Of a stretch of DNA of 64,000 nt, positions 24,589-33,086 are shown piece by piece. The translations under genes and the position numbers were made by a program. Under the pieces are notes generated by a model. The model was not told the DNA's origin. It did not search any database and saw only the letters and a program-made list of their open reading frames with translations. The stretch is from assembly GCA_030603665.1 (NCBI GenBank), contig JAUVXJ010000001.1:62001-126000 (forward strand), read 5' to 3'. Origin of the DNA: Chloroflexota bacterium (GTDB lineage Bacteria; Chloroflexota; Anaerolineae; UBA7937; B3-Chlor). Every line of letters begins with the position of its first letter. The stretch's first letter is position 1.

Positions 24589-26075
24589 TTTCCATCACCT
24601 CCTAATGGTGTTTTCGGAAAGGTCACTGTAGCCTGGACTCCCTCGCCGTTTGCCAGCTCGAATCTTCCTCTTAGATCATCACTAACCAGTGTCTGCACTA
24701 TGGTCAAGCCCAGGTGGCTGTCGCGCTCTAGTTCGAAGCCCTGGGGCAAGCCCCTTCCAGAATCGGTGATGCGCAGTGTCACCACGTCGGCGCCGTCCTG
24801 GAGTTCGACCAGGATGTCTCCTCCCTCTGTGGGCGAGAACCCGTGCTCGAGGGCGTTCTGCAGCAACTCGTTGATGATCAGTGCACACGCGGTGGCCTGT
24901 TGCGTCGGTAAGTAGACGTTGGGGCCGAGCAGCCTGAAGCGAACCCCGTCCTCCCGGCTCACTACTCCTTCGCGCAGCTGGTCCAGGATTCTCCTGCTCA
25001 CGTCCTTGACGTTTATCACTCTCGATTCGTGCTCAGAGAGAAACTCGTGTACGGCCGCCACACTGAGGATGCGACTGACACTGTCGCGCAGTACCTGCTG
25101 TACTTCATCGGATCCGGTCCGGCGAGCCTGGAGCCGAAGAAGAGAGGCGATGGTCTGAAGGTTGTTCTTCACCCGATGATGAATCTCCTGTATCATCGCC
25201 GCCCTGATTCTGGCATCCTTCTCCTCGCGGCGCGCTTCAGTAGCATCGTGGATCAACAAGAGAACTCCCGTAACCTTCCTCTGCTGCGGCTTGGGTAGGC
25301 GAAGCAAGCGCCGTGTCAGAGGTACCACGTCGGTCTGGGCGAAGATAGGTATGGCTTTCCTGATCCAGACCCTATCCCCCTCCCGCGCCTCTTCTTCCAG
25401 GCATCGGTTCTCTCGCAGCGCTTTCTCAACGAACCTGTCGTCCCCAGTCCTCATACTGGAGAGTTCCTTCTTCTCCAGCGTGTCCATGTAGCGTAATCTG
25501 CGGTATAGATTGGTGGCAATATCAGTAGCGTACCTAATGCGCCGTCGATGGTCGACGAGCAAGATGCCGTCCTGCTCTCCGAAATGCGAGAGGGCATCCA
25601 GTCCCTCCAGTTCGGCTTGCAGTACCATAGCCTGGAGGCGCTCCAGTGCTCTGCGAAATCGTATCGGACGGTGCCGGTGACGTTCATGCTCGATCATAGT
25701 CTTCTCGACCGATAGTGCCGCAATCACGTTGCCATCAGCACCGTAGATGGGCTGTGCCTCCTGCACCACGGGTGCGCCCTCGGCCCTCACCCCTTGTGCT
25801 CCGCGGGTCGGACTTCCCGTGTCAAGAGCGTCGAGGACCGCCGGCTTCTCAGGAGCCACAATCATCTGGCCGAGTACAGGCTCGTCGTAAATGGGCGGAA
25901 CCGAGTGTGGTTCCGCCTGAGCCACAACCACAGCCTGACCTTCAGCTGCCCGGCAGTAGATTAGCAAATCAGCCCCCGAGATGTCGGCCAGGATGGGCAA
26001 GTCTGCTTCGATACGCCGGAGCATCTGTATGTCCTCGTCTGAGAGATCAGGGCACTGGTAGACTGCTTCGTCCAT
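24570..26075 (-). CDS. pdtaS: HisKA_2-type sensor histidine kinase (PdtaS-like)
   Basis: A 501-residue cytoplasmic kinase without transmembrane segments. The N-terminal GAF-like domain (about 25-125) and a PAS-like domain (about 165-280) precede the phosphoacceptor box EIHHRVKNNLQTIASLLRLQ (His299/His300). The catalytic ATPase domain follows, with NELLQNALEHGF (N box) and DSGRGLP. This is the PdtaS/HWE-like class that pairs with ANTAR regulators, and the partner gene follows with a 19-base overlap. The signal is unknown. A soluble GAF-PAS sensor and coupling to nadE suggest a metabolic or redox cue, which is inference. Confidence 0.92.
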   Translation of the reverse strand: MDEAVYQCPDLSDEDIQMLRRIEADLPILADISGADLLIYCRAAEGQAVVVAQAEPHSVPPIYDEPVLGQMIVAPEKPAVLDALDTGSPTRGAQGVRAEGAPVVQEAQPIYGADGNVIAALSVEKTMIEHERHRHRPIRFRRALERLQAMVLQAELEGLDALSHFGEQDGILLVDHRRRIRYATDIATNLYRRLRYMDTLEKKELSSMRTGDDRFVEKALRENRCLEEEAREGDRVWIRKAIPIFAQTDVVPLTRRLLRLPKPQQRKVTGVLLLIHDATEARREEKDARIRAAMIQEIHHRVKNNLQTIASLLRLQARRTGSDEVQQVLRDSVSRILSVAAVHEFLSEHESRVINVKDVSRRILDQLREGVVSREDGVRFRLLGPNVYLPTQQATACALIINELLQNALEHGFSPTEGGDILVELQDGADVVTLRITDSGRGLPQGFELERDSHLGLTIVQTLVSDDLRGRFELANGEGVQATVTFPKTPLGGDGKWSNPE

Positions 26076-26218
26076 GTCTAGCTCTCAAGGGACCTTCACG
26101 TGCCGAAATACAATACTAAGAAAGACCGACAGCATAGCGGGCTGCCGGCCATCCGTACGTAACATAGCGCCCGTCGCAAGGCGGAGGAGTTGACTCCCCG
26201 CTACGCCGAACATCCAAG

Positions 26219-26294
<76 letters not shown>

Positions 26295-26317
26295 ACGAAT
26301 CGCCACCGATCATACAG

Positions 26318-26346
26318 ATTATATCAGAAACCGGCCGTCTTGACAA
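26318..26346 (-). promoter_or_regulatory. Sigma-70 promoter for tRNA-Pro
   Basis: On the minus strand TTGTCA (26346-26341), 17 bases, TATAAT (26323-26318), 24 bases upstream of the mature tRNA 5' end. Confidence 0.75.
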
Positions 26347-26405
26347 GCCGTGCCGCCGTTCAGCGATGCCGTGCCTGACGGGTGACCCACGCCAGTGTTC
26401 CGCGC

Positions 26406-27098
26406 TCACCCTGGGGGCGCAATCAGAGACAGAAGCTGCTCCAGCGTGATCGCCCTCGCGTTCAAGCCGAAGACCGCGGAGAAGTTGTCCTCGACGAGCT
26501 GGCGGACCTTCGCCATGTCCACCGACCGTCCCAGGACCCTCTCCATGGAGGTGACTTCCTTATCCGCGATCCCGCACGGAACGATGAGTTCTGAGAGCGA
26601 CATGTCTTGAGCGACGTTGAGGGCGAACCCGTGGTAGGCAATCCAGCCTTCAATGCGCACGCCGAGCGCAGCGATCTTGGTTCGCTTGTCCAGCCACACA
26701 CCGATGTTATGGGGCAAGCGGTTCGCGGCGATGCCAAAGCCACCCAGCGTTCGTATGAGGACTTCCTCGAGAGAATGCATGTACCATCCCACATCCCTGC
26801 GGTGCTGCGCGAGATCCAGGATGGGGTAACCCACCAGTTGGCCGGGACCGTGGTAGGTCACATCTCCCCCTCGCTCGACCCGATGCACCTGGATACCCTG
26901 CTCCGCCAGCCACTGGGGTGATACCAGGATGTTGCTCGCATTGCCACGTCGCCCCAAGGTTATGACCGGCGGATGCCCCAGCAGGACCAACGTATCGTCG
27001 ATCCTCTCCTCACGTCGGGCTGCCACCAACTGGTGCTGCAGATCCAGAGCATCGTCGTACGCTTGCTGTCCGAGGTTCAGGACGTTGAGTGGCTTCAT
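26406..27098 (-). CDS. lipB: Octanoyltransferase LipB
   Basis: A 230-residue enzyme that moves octanoyl groups from acyl carrier protein to lipoyl domains, the first step of endogenous lipoate synthesis. Diagnostic segments are VERGGDVTYHGPGQLVGYPI, KIAALGVRIEGWIAYHGFAL and the catalytic region IVPCGIADKEVTSM, holding the acyl-thioester Cys. ATG 27098 follows GAGG by about 6 bases; in-frame sequence upstream to 27170 lacks homology. No lipA follows. The radical SAM gene at 55209, next to lpdA, is a candidate for the sulfur-insertion step. Confidence 0.94.
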   Translation of the reverse strand: MKPLNVLNLGQQAYDDALDLQHQLVAARREERIDDTLVLLGHPPVITLGRRGNASNILVSPQWLAEQGIQVHRVERGGDVTYHGPGQLVGYPILDLAQHRRDVGWYMHSLEEVLIRTLGGFGIAANRLPHNIGVWLDKRTKIAALGVRIEGWIAYHGFALNVAQDMSLSELIVPCGIADKEVTSMERVLGRSVDMAKVRQLVEDNFSAVFGLNARAITLEQLLSLIAPPG

Positions 27099-27331
27099 CG
27101 GCGCCTCAATGGATTCGATCATCTTTTCACTACCAGCCCCAGACACTGCCAGAGCTGGCGTACCAGCCAAGACGAATGGGTGTCAACGGTATCTCAGCCT
27201 CTACCGTACCGTGTGGTCAGGAACATCGCGCACAGCACTCCGAGAGACGAGCCAGAAGGGGCAGCAGTTGCAGGGGTGTCCAATGCGCCAGCTCGCCTGG
27301 CCAATTGCCCTCCAGTCAACGAGCAACTATC

Positions 27332-27991
27332 TCAGTCGGTGAAGCGCAGTTTGAGCAATGTCCACAGAGTGGGTAACCCGTCCAAGGGCGTCAGCTTCTT
27401 CTCAAGCCGGGGGAAGTACCAGATTGGCACCTGGTGGATGCGGTGTCCTCTCTTGAGGATCTTGGCCGTGATCTCGGCTTCGATGGCAAAGCCATCCGCG
27501 TGGAGATCCATGCTGTCAATCACTTCTTTGCCGATCAGCTTATAGCAGGTCTCCATGTCATGGAGACCTGATCCATAGAGTAGGTTGGTGAGCTTGGTAA
27601 GGAGGCGGTTGCCCAAGCGTAGGTGCCACTTCTGGTCTGCCAGAGACCTTACGCCGTAGACTACCCTTGCCTGCCCCTTGCTCAAGGGCTCGACTAGCTT
27701 GTGAAAATCGCGCGGGTCGTATTCCAGATCAGCGTCCTGGATAATGACCGCATCCCCTGTGGCCGCTGCCAGGGCTGTTCTGAGGGCTGCTCCTTTTCCG
27801 CGGTTCCTGTCATGGCTCAGGACCACAATCCCCTCCTCGCTCAAGGCAGACAGTATCGCGCCGGTCCCGTCGGTGGAGCAGTCGTCTACGATGATGATCT
27901 CCTTCTCAAGCTCAACCTCCCCAACGCGCCTGATGACTTCTTCGAGCGTCTGTTCTTCGTTGTAAACGGGGATCAACACCGAAAGTCTCAT
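27332..27991 (-). CDS. GT2-family glycosyltransferase (polyprenyl-phosphate type)
   Basis: A 219-residue protein with MRLSVLIPVYNEEQTLEEV, IIIVDDCSTDGT, RNRGKGAALRTAL, the metal-binding QDADLEYDP and DMETCYKLI, the pattern of DPM1-like family 2 glycosyltransferases. These load mannose or glucose onto polyprenyl phosphate at the inner membrane face. No C-terminal transmembrane pair is present, so it is the soluble DPM1-like type. ATG 27991 follows GAGGGAG; in-frame codons up to 28102 precede the fold and cross the promoter. Its lipid-linked sugar could feed the GT-C enzymes at 16007-23096. Confidence 0.9.
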   Translation of the reverse strand: MRLSVLIPVYNEEQTLEEVIRRVGEVELEKEIIIVDDCSTDGTGAILSALSEEGIVVLSHDRNRGKGAALRTALAAATGDAVIIQDADLEYDPRDFHKLVEPLSKGQARVVYGVRSLADQKWHLRLGNRLLTKLTNLLYGSGLHDMETCYKLIGKEVIDSMDLHADGFAIEAEITAKILKRGHRIHQVPIWYFPRLEKKLTPLDGLPTLWTLLKLRFTD

Positions 27992-28042
27992 CACGACTCC
28001 CTCAGAGCCACGTCTCCACGATGTGCCTAGCTGCAGAGTGCT

Positions 28043-28072
28043 ATTATAGTGCAGGCCCCAGGGCAAAGACAA
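28043..28072 (-). promoter_or_regulatory. Sigma-70 promoter for the GT2 gene
   Basis: On the minus strand TTGTCT (28072-28067), 18 bases, TATAAT (28048-28043), about 52 bases before the start at 27991. Confidence 0.65.
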
Positions 28073-28193
28073 AATGTAGGTGAGCCAAGACATCGTGACC
28101 ACGTCTTGAGGACCCTGAGCCCGGGGTCAGTCTGTGGCTAGCCGATCCAGAACCTCCAGCAAACCTGCGTTAACCGTCCGTTCGAGACCAGAC

Positions 28194-28223
28194 TTGCTGG
28201 ACACGGTTCCCAGGCCTTATAAT
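28194..28223 (+). promoter_or_regulatory. Sigma-70 promoter for the M20 amidohydrolase operon
   Basis: TTGCTG (28194-28199), 18 bases, TATAAT (28218-28223), about 64-85 bases before the candidate starts. Confidence 0.6.
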
Positions 28224-28307
28224 AGCCGGTGCGTTGATTCGAATCGGATCAGCGTGGGACCAGCCAGAGGAGCCTCAAGCTCTCGTATGACGAGGATGAT
28301 ACAGCCC

Positions 28308-29492
28308 ATGGAGAGTGGATCACTACTGGAAGAAGCCTATGCCCTGAAGGAGACGCTGGTGCAGCTGCGACGCAGGATCCACCAGCACCCAGAAAAGGGG
28401 TTCCAAGAGCTCAAAACGGCCCAGTTGGTCGCTGACACCTTGGCGCCTCTGGGGATCAGGGTCAAGAGGGGGGTTGGCAAGACGGGCGTGGTGGGCGATC
28501 TGGGCGCCGATGGTCCCATGGTGGCCATACGCGCCGACATGGATGCATTGCCCATCCAAGAGGTGAATGACGTGCCGTACGCTTCGCAGACACCGGGAGT
28601 CATGCACGCCTGCGGTCACGATGCGCATACGGCCACGCTCCTGGGCTCGGCCATGCTTCTGTCCAGAATCGAGTTGCCTGGGAGGGTGCGGTTTCTCTTC
28701 CAACCCTGCGAGGAGGGCAACGATCCCGAGGGTAAGAGCGGCGCGGCGCGCATGGTAGATGACGGAGCCATGACGGGCGTCGATGCGGTCATTGCTTTGC
28801 ACGTGGATCCCAGGTTGGAGACGGGTCAGGTCACGGTGGGCGATGGGCCGATTTGTGCGGCTGCCGACGCTTTCAGGGCCACTGTGGTGGGTTCTGGATG
28901 CCACGGTGCGTTCCCGCATCTCGGCGTCGACCCCGTTTTCATCAGCGCGCAGGTCATCACCGCCATCCAAGGTATTGTGTCACGCCGCGTGGATCCCACG
29001 GAACCAGCCGTGGTGACTGTCGGCTCTATCCACGGGGGCACTGCGGGCAATGTTATCCCTCCTGAGGTGCAACTCAGGGGCACCATTCGCAGTCTGGATG
29101 AGGAAGTGCGGCAGCAGTTGTGGGCTGACCTGCGGAAAGCCCTTGAGGTGACTAGAGCCCTGGGTGGCGATTTCGAGCTTGAGATCCAGGAAGGCTTTCC
29201 CGTGCTGGCCAACGATGCGACTATAGCCAGCTTGGTCCGCCAGGTGGCCGCCGACTTGCTAGGAATGCACAACGTACATCCGGAGCGTCCTGAGATGGGG
29301 GCAGAGGACTTCAGCATTCTGGCAAGCCGGGCACCTGGGGCGATGTTCTCCCTCGGCGTGAAGCCCGTAGGCAGCGAGATGACACTCCAACTGCATAGCC
29401 CGAACTTCGATCTTGACGAGGAAGCGCTGCCCATCGGAGCTGCGATCTTCGCCGAGACGGCTCGGCGGTGCCTGACGGAAATCGACCGATGA
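28308..29492 (+). CDS. M20-family amidohydrolase
   Basis: A 394-residue metallo-amidohydrolase of the HipO/IAL-type. LRRRIHQHPEKGFQELKTA opens the domain, AIRADMDALPIQE and ACGHDAHTATLLG supply metal ligands, FLFQPCEEG the bridging Glu and cysteine, and MGAEDFSILA the last ligand region. Members cleave N-acyl or N-carbamoyl amino acids; the substrate cannot be read here. ATG 28308 is preferred because GAGG lies 12 bases upstream and it places the fold at the normal distance; ATG 28287 or 28296 are in frame. Its stop overlaps the DUF89 gene start (ATGA). Confidence 0.9.
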   Translation: MESGSLLEEAYALKETLVQLRRRIHQHPEKGFQELKTAQLVADTLAPLGIRVKRGVGKTGVVGDLGADGPMVAIRADMDALPIQEVNDVPYASQTPGVMHACGHDAHTATLLGSAMLLSRIELPGRVRFLFQPCEEGNDPEGKSGAARMVDDGAMTGVDAVIALHVDPRLETGQVTVGDGPICAAADAFRATVVGSGCHGAFPHLGVDPVFISAQVITAIQGIVSRRVDPTEPAVVTVGSIHGGTAGNVIPPEVQLRGTIRSLDEEVRQQLWADLRKALEVTRALGGDFELEIQEGFPVLANDATIASLVRQVAADLLGMHNVHPERPEMGAEDFSILASRAPGAMFSLGVKPVGSEMTLQLHSPNFDLDEEALPIGAAIFAETARRCLTEIDR

Positions 29493-30367
29493 AGGCCACT
29501 CCCACATGTATCCCGTGCTACCTCAGGCAGGTTCTGTCGGCCTCGCGTGAGGTAACCGATGACGCGGAGACCCAACGGCACGTACTCAACGAGGTGTCCA
29601 AGATACTTCCCCAGCTCGCACTGGACGCTACACCCGCGTACAACTCCACGATCGTGCTGCAGCGGGCTCAAGAGCTGTTGGGATGCCCTGATCCCTTTTC
29701 CTCGATGAAGCAGCACTACAACCAGCTGGCCCTGGAGATGTACGCCGGCCTCAAAGCTCTCGTCGACAATTCGGCCCACCGTTTGAGCACGGCGGTCAAA
29801 GTGGCAGCTGCCGGCAATGTGATCGATCTTGGCATCCTGGATCGCGATCAGGTAGACGTGACGGTAGTCCTGGAGGAGCTTGTCAGTCGTGGCTTGACCG
29901 TTGACGAGTGCGAGATTCTCGAACGAAAGCTCGCCCATTCGGATCAGGTTTTGTACCTTATCGACAACGCAGGAGAGACAGTCTTCGATCGGGTGCTCAT
30001 CGAAGAGCTGGGAGCCGGGGGTGTGCAGACTATCGTGGCGGTCAAGGGACAGCCTATCCTCAATGATGCCACCATGGAAGATGCCCTGATCGCAGGGCTG
30101 GACGGGGCGGCTGACTTGATCAGCAATGGGTCCGCCATGATTGGCACTCAACTGGGCACGTGCTCTCCAGAGTTCCTGAACTGCTTCGATGAAGCAGATC
30201 TCGTCATCAGCAAGGGCCAGGCCAACTTCGAGACGCTCAACGAGACGTCCGCTCCCGTGTTCTTCATCTTGAGGGCCAAGTGCCCTGAAGTGGGTAGAGA
30301 GCTTGGAGTGGCTGTGGGCGATGTCGTGGCCATCTTCAACAATAGGGCTGGATGCCAAGCACCATAG
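29489..30367 (+). CDS. DUF89/ARMT1-like damage-control phosphatase
   Basis: A 292-residue protein of the DUF89 family. It starts KATPTCIPCYLRQVL, the CxxC that marks the subgroup with two N-terminal cysteines, and has the metal-site motifs LIDNAGETVFDR and VISKGQANFETL. DUF89 enzymes are metal-dependent phosphatases thought to destroy harmful phosphometabolites. It overlaps the amidohydrolase by ATGA, so the two are translationally coupled; whether their substrates are related is unknown. Confidence 0.88.
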   Translation: MKATPTCIPCYLRQVLSASREVTDDAETQRHVLNEVSKILPQLALDATPAYNSTIVLQRAQELLGCPDPFSSMKQHYNQLALEMYAGLKALVDNSAHRLSTAVKVAAAGNVIDLGILDRDQVDVTVVLEELVSRGLTVDECEILERKLAHSDQVLYLIDNAGETVFDRVLIEELGAGGVQTIVAVKGQPILNDATMEDALIAGLDGAADLISNGSAMIGTQLGTCSPEFLNCFDEADLVISKGQANFETLNETSAPVFFILRAKCPEVGRELGVAVGDVVAIFNNRAGCQAP

Positions 30368-30583
30368 CGTGATGGTGCCGCGGTCTGGCCGGTGGACCGG
30401 CAGTTCGCGGGAGATTCCCTCCACGGAGATCGGTCGAAATCTACCCTGGACGTGCGTCGCTAGACCCATGCTGAGAGCATCCGGTTAGATCAACTGGACT
30501 CCGACCTGGTTTGGCGAGGGTTGCGGCGCATCCCCCAACACCGGACGATAAGATTCACCGTCTGCTGCCGACGGAGATCGATC

Positions 30584-32896
30584 ATGCGCACGGACCTGTT
30601 CATAGATCATCTCAAGAGCCTTCCTTCCTACCAAGGGCAGATCTGCCACGTGGAACACGTTCGAGCCCGACAGGCCCGATACGGGGTCTTGGCCAGACCA
30701 TTGCCCGATCCGTTGATTCGGGCTCTTGAGGCCTCAGGCACAGCGGAGCTGTACACGCATCAAGTGGATGCTATCGCCGCTGTACGGGACGGTTATGATA
30801 TCGTCGTGACCACGTCGACTGCCAGTGGCAAGACACTGTGCTACAATCTTCCGGTGTTGGAAAGCCTGCTGAATGACTCTCGCGCTCGGGCCTTGTACCT
30901 GTTCCCCACCAAAGCACTGGCCCAGGATCAGGCGCGGGCCCTGCGCGACCTGGCACAGCATGCCCGGCCGGACCTGGTGTATGGCACCTACGACGGTGAC
31001 ACCCCGCGTTCGGCCAGGGGGCGCATCCGCAATTCATCGTCCATAGTCCTCACCAATCCGGACATGCTGCATGTTGGCATTCTTCCCAACCATCGCCTGT
31101 GGGCGCAGTTCCTGGCCAATCTGCGCTTCGTGGTGGTTGACGAATCCCACGCATATCGCGGGGTCTTCGGCTCTCACGTGGCCTGCATCTTGCGGCGCCT
31201 GCGACGCCTTTGCGAACGCTACCGATCCCGACCCCAGTTCATATGTTGCTCAGCCACGGTGGCCAATCCGGCTGAACATATAGAGGACCTGATCGGGCTG
31301 CCTGCTCTGGTCATCGCCGAAGACGGGTCCCCCCACGGGCCGAGGGATTTCGCGCTCTGGAACCCGCCCTTCCTCGATGATGCCAAGACGTCGCGGCGCA
31401 GCGCCAACGTAGAGGCTTCCGGCCTCTTCACCGAGCTGGTGCGCCAGGGGTTGCGGAACATCACCTTTGTGAAAGCTCGCAAGGTAGCAGAGCTCATCCT
31501 GCGTTACAGCCAGGAGATCCTGGAGCGGGAGGAGCCGGGTCTGGTGTCCTTGGTCAGGTCGTACCGCGCAGGCTATCTGGCTCGGGAGCGCCGGGAGATC
31601 GAGCAGGACTTGTTTCAAGGGAAGCTGCTGGGGGTCACGGCAACGACTGCCCTCGAGCTGGGCGTCGACATCGGCTCTTTGGATGCCACGGTGCTGGTGG
31701 GCTATCCTGGCACCATCGCCAGTACCTGGCAACAGGCAGGCAGGTCCGGCCGGGGAGTGGGTCACTCATTGTCCTTCCTCATTGGCCTGGACAATCCATT
31801 GGACCAGTACTTCATGCGCCATCCAGAGCAACTATTCGGCCGCAGCCATGAGCACGCCCTTCTGGACCCTCGCAATGTGTATGTGCTACTTGGACACCTT
31901 CTTTGCGCTGCCTATGAGATACCACTAACCACTCAGGATGAGGAGGTCTTTGGCAGCACGTTTCCGGAGGTGGTGGATCGCCTGGTGAAGGAAGGTAGGC
32001 TGAAGCGCCGCGTCAATCGATGGTACTATCCCGCCACAGACTACCCGGCCCAGCATGTCAGCATCCGCGCCTTGTCAGACAAGAGCTACCAAGTTCTCGA
32101 TGAGTCCCAAGGCAACGCCTTGCTGGAAGAGGTCGAATCTGCGACGGCCTTCCGGCGTATCCATCCTGGGGCGGTTCACTTGCATCAAGGGGAAGGTTAC
32201 CTGATCACCGACCTCGACTTGCGGACCCGAGTCGCTCGGGCTCGACCAGTAGACGTAGGCTACTATACGCAGCCTCGAGAAGTGTCCGACCTGGCCGTCG
32301 TGAGGCCCTTGCACCAGGGGCTATTTGGAAACACGCGCGCCTGGTACGGTCAGGTCGAGGTTACCGAACAGGTCGTTGGATACAGGCGTAAGCAGCTGTT
32401 CACAGACACGGTACTGGGCGAGGAGCTATTAGACCTTCCACCTCGATCCTTTGTCACCACGGCTCTGTGGTTCGATGTGCCCACTACTACTGAGGAGTCT
32501 GTGCGCCGTGCGGGTCTGGACTTCCAGGGCGGCATCCACGCGGTAGAGCACGCAACCATAGGCATCCTGCCGCTCTTCGCTATGTGCGATAGGCAGGATA
32601 TCGGCGGCCTTTCTACGCCGGTACACCCTGACACCGGTAAGGCGCAAGTCTTCATCTACGACGCATTCCCAGGGGGAGTGGGCATCGCCGAGAAGGGTTT
32701 CCAACTATTGCCCGAGCTGTGGCAGGCCACACTGCGCACCATTGAGGAGTGCCCTTGCGAGGCGGGCTGCCCTTCCTGCATCCATAGCCCTAAGTGCGGC
32801 AACAACAATGAGCCTCTGGACAAGGCGGCTGCCGTGACTATCCTCAGGGCCCTGCTGGCACTCAACATGGATGGCGCTGCATCGGCTTGCGTCTGA
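30584..32896 (+). CDS. mrfA: DEAD/DEAH helicase with C-terminal DUF1998 (MrfA-like)
   Basis: A 770-residue superfamily 2 helicase. The Q-motif-like YTHQVDAI, Walker A TTSTASGKT, LFPTKALAQDQ, DESHAYRG (box II) and CSATVANP (motif III) lie in the first RecA domain. GVTATTALELGVDIG and QQAGRSGRG (motif VI) are in the second. The C-terminal DUF1998 region carries CPCEAGCPSCIHSPKCGNNN, a four-cysteine metal site. This is the Hrq1/MrfA architecture; the Bacillus protein repairs mitomycin-type lesions. ATG 30584 follows CGGAGATCG. The usual neighbour MrfB nuclease is not here; the next gene is convergent murJ. Confidence 0.9.
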   Translation: MRTDLFIDHLKSLPSYQGQICHVEHVRARQARYGVLARPLPDPLIRALEASGTAELYTHQVDAIAAVRDGYDIVVTTSTASGKTLCYNLPVLESLLNDSRARALYLFPTKALAQDQARALRDLAQHARPDLVYGTYDGDTPRSARGRIRNSSSIVLTNPDMLHVGILPNHRLWAQFLANLRFVVVDESHAYRGVFGSHVACILRRLRRLCERYRSRPQFICCSATVANPAEHIEDLIGLPALVIAEDGSPHGPRDFALWNPPFLDDAKTSRRSANVEASGLFTELVRQGLRNITFVKARKVAELILRYSQEILEREEPGLVSLVRSYRAGYLARERREIEQDLFQGKLLGVTATTALELGVDIGSLDATVLVGYPGTIASTWQQAGRSGRGVGHSLSFLIGLDNPLDQYFMRHPEQLFGRSHEHALLDPRNVYVLLGHLLCAAYEIPLTTQDEEVFGSTFPEVVDRLVKEGRLKRRVNRWYYPATDYPAQHVSIRALSDKSYQVLDESQGNALLEEVESATAFRRIHPGAVHLHQGEGYLITDLDLRTRVARARPVDVGYYTQPREVSDLAVVRPLHQGLFGNTRAWYGQVEVTEQVVGYRRKQLFTDTVLGEELLDLPPRSFVTTALWFDVPTTTEESVRRAGLDFQGGIHAVEHATIGILPLFAMCDRQDIGGLSTPVHPDTGKAQVFIYDAFPGGVGIAEKGFQLLPELWQATLRTIEECPCEAGCPSCIHSPKCGNNNEPLDKAAAVTILRALLALNMDGAASACV

Positions 32897-33086
32897 CCTG
32901 TTGTGGGGGGCCATCGGCCGCCACGGTGTCCCGGCTCTCCCAGTCCCGGGGGGCGCCCCTTTCTCGGCGGCAGACGGCACCTGGGTCGGAACTGCTGGAT
33001 GTCGCGCTAGTGGTGCAGGCTCGATAGCGCTCGAGAGCTCTTGTCGGCTCTTGCGCTGTGTTGCTTGCCCGGTGAGTCAATGGGCG

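Noticed and set aside
28826..30469. Minus-strand open frame of 547 codons
   Set aside because: It lies opposite the M20 and DUF89 genes, which have clear motifs and coupling. Its product has no recognisable domain; GC-rich shadow.
32897..33086. Searched for an MrfB trace or a terminator between mrfA and murJ
   Set aside because: Nothing with convincing stem strength or homology could be seen.
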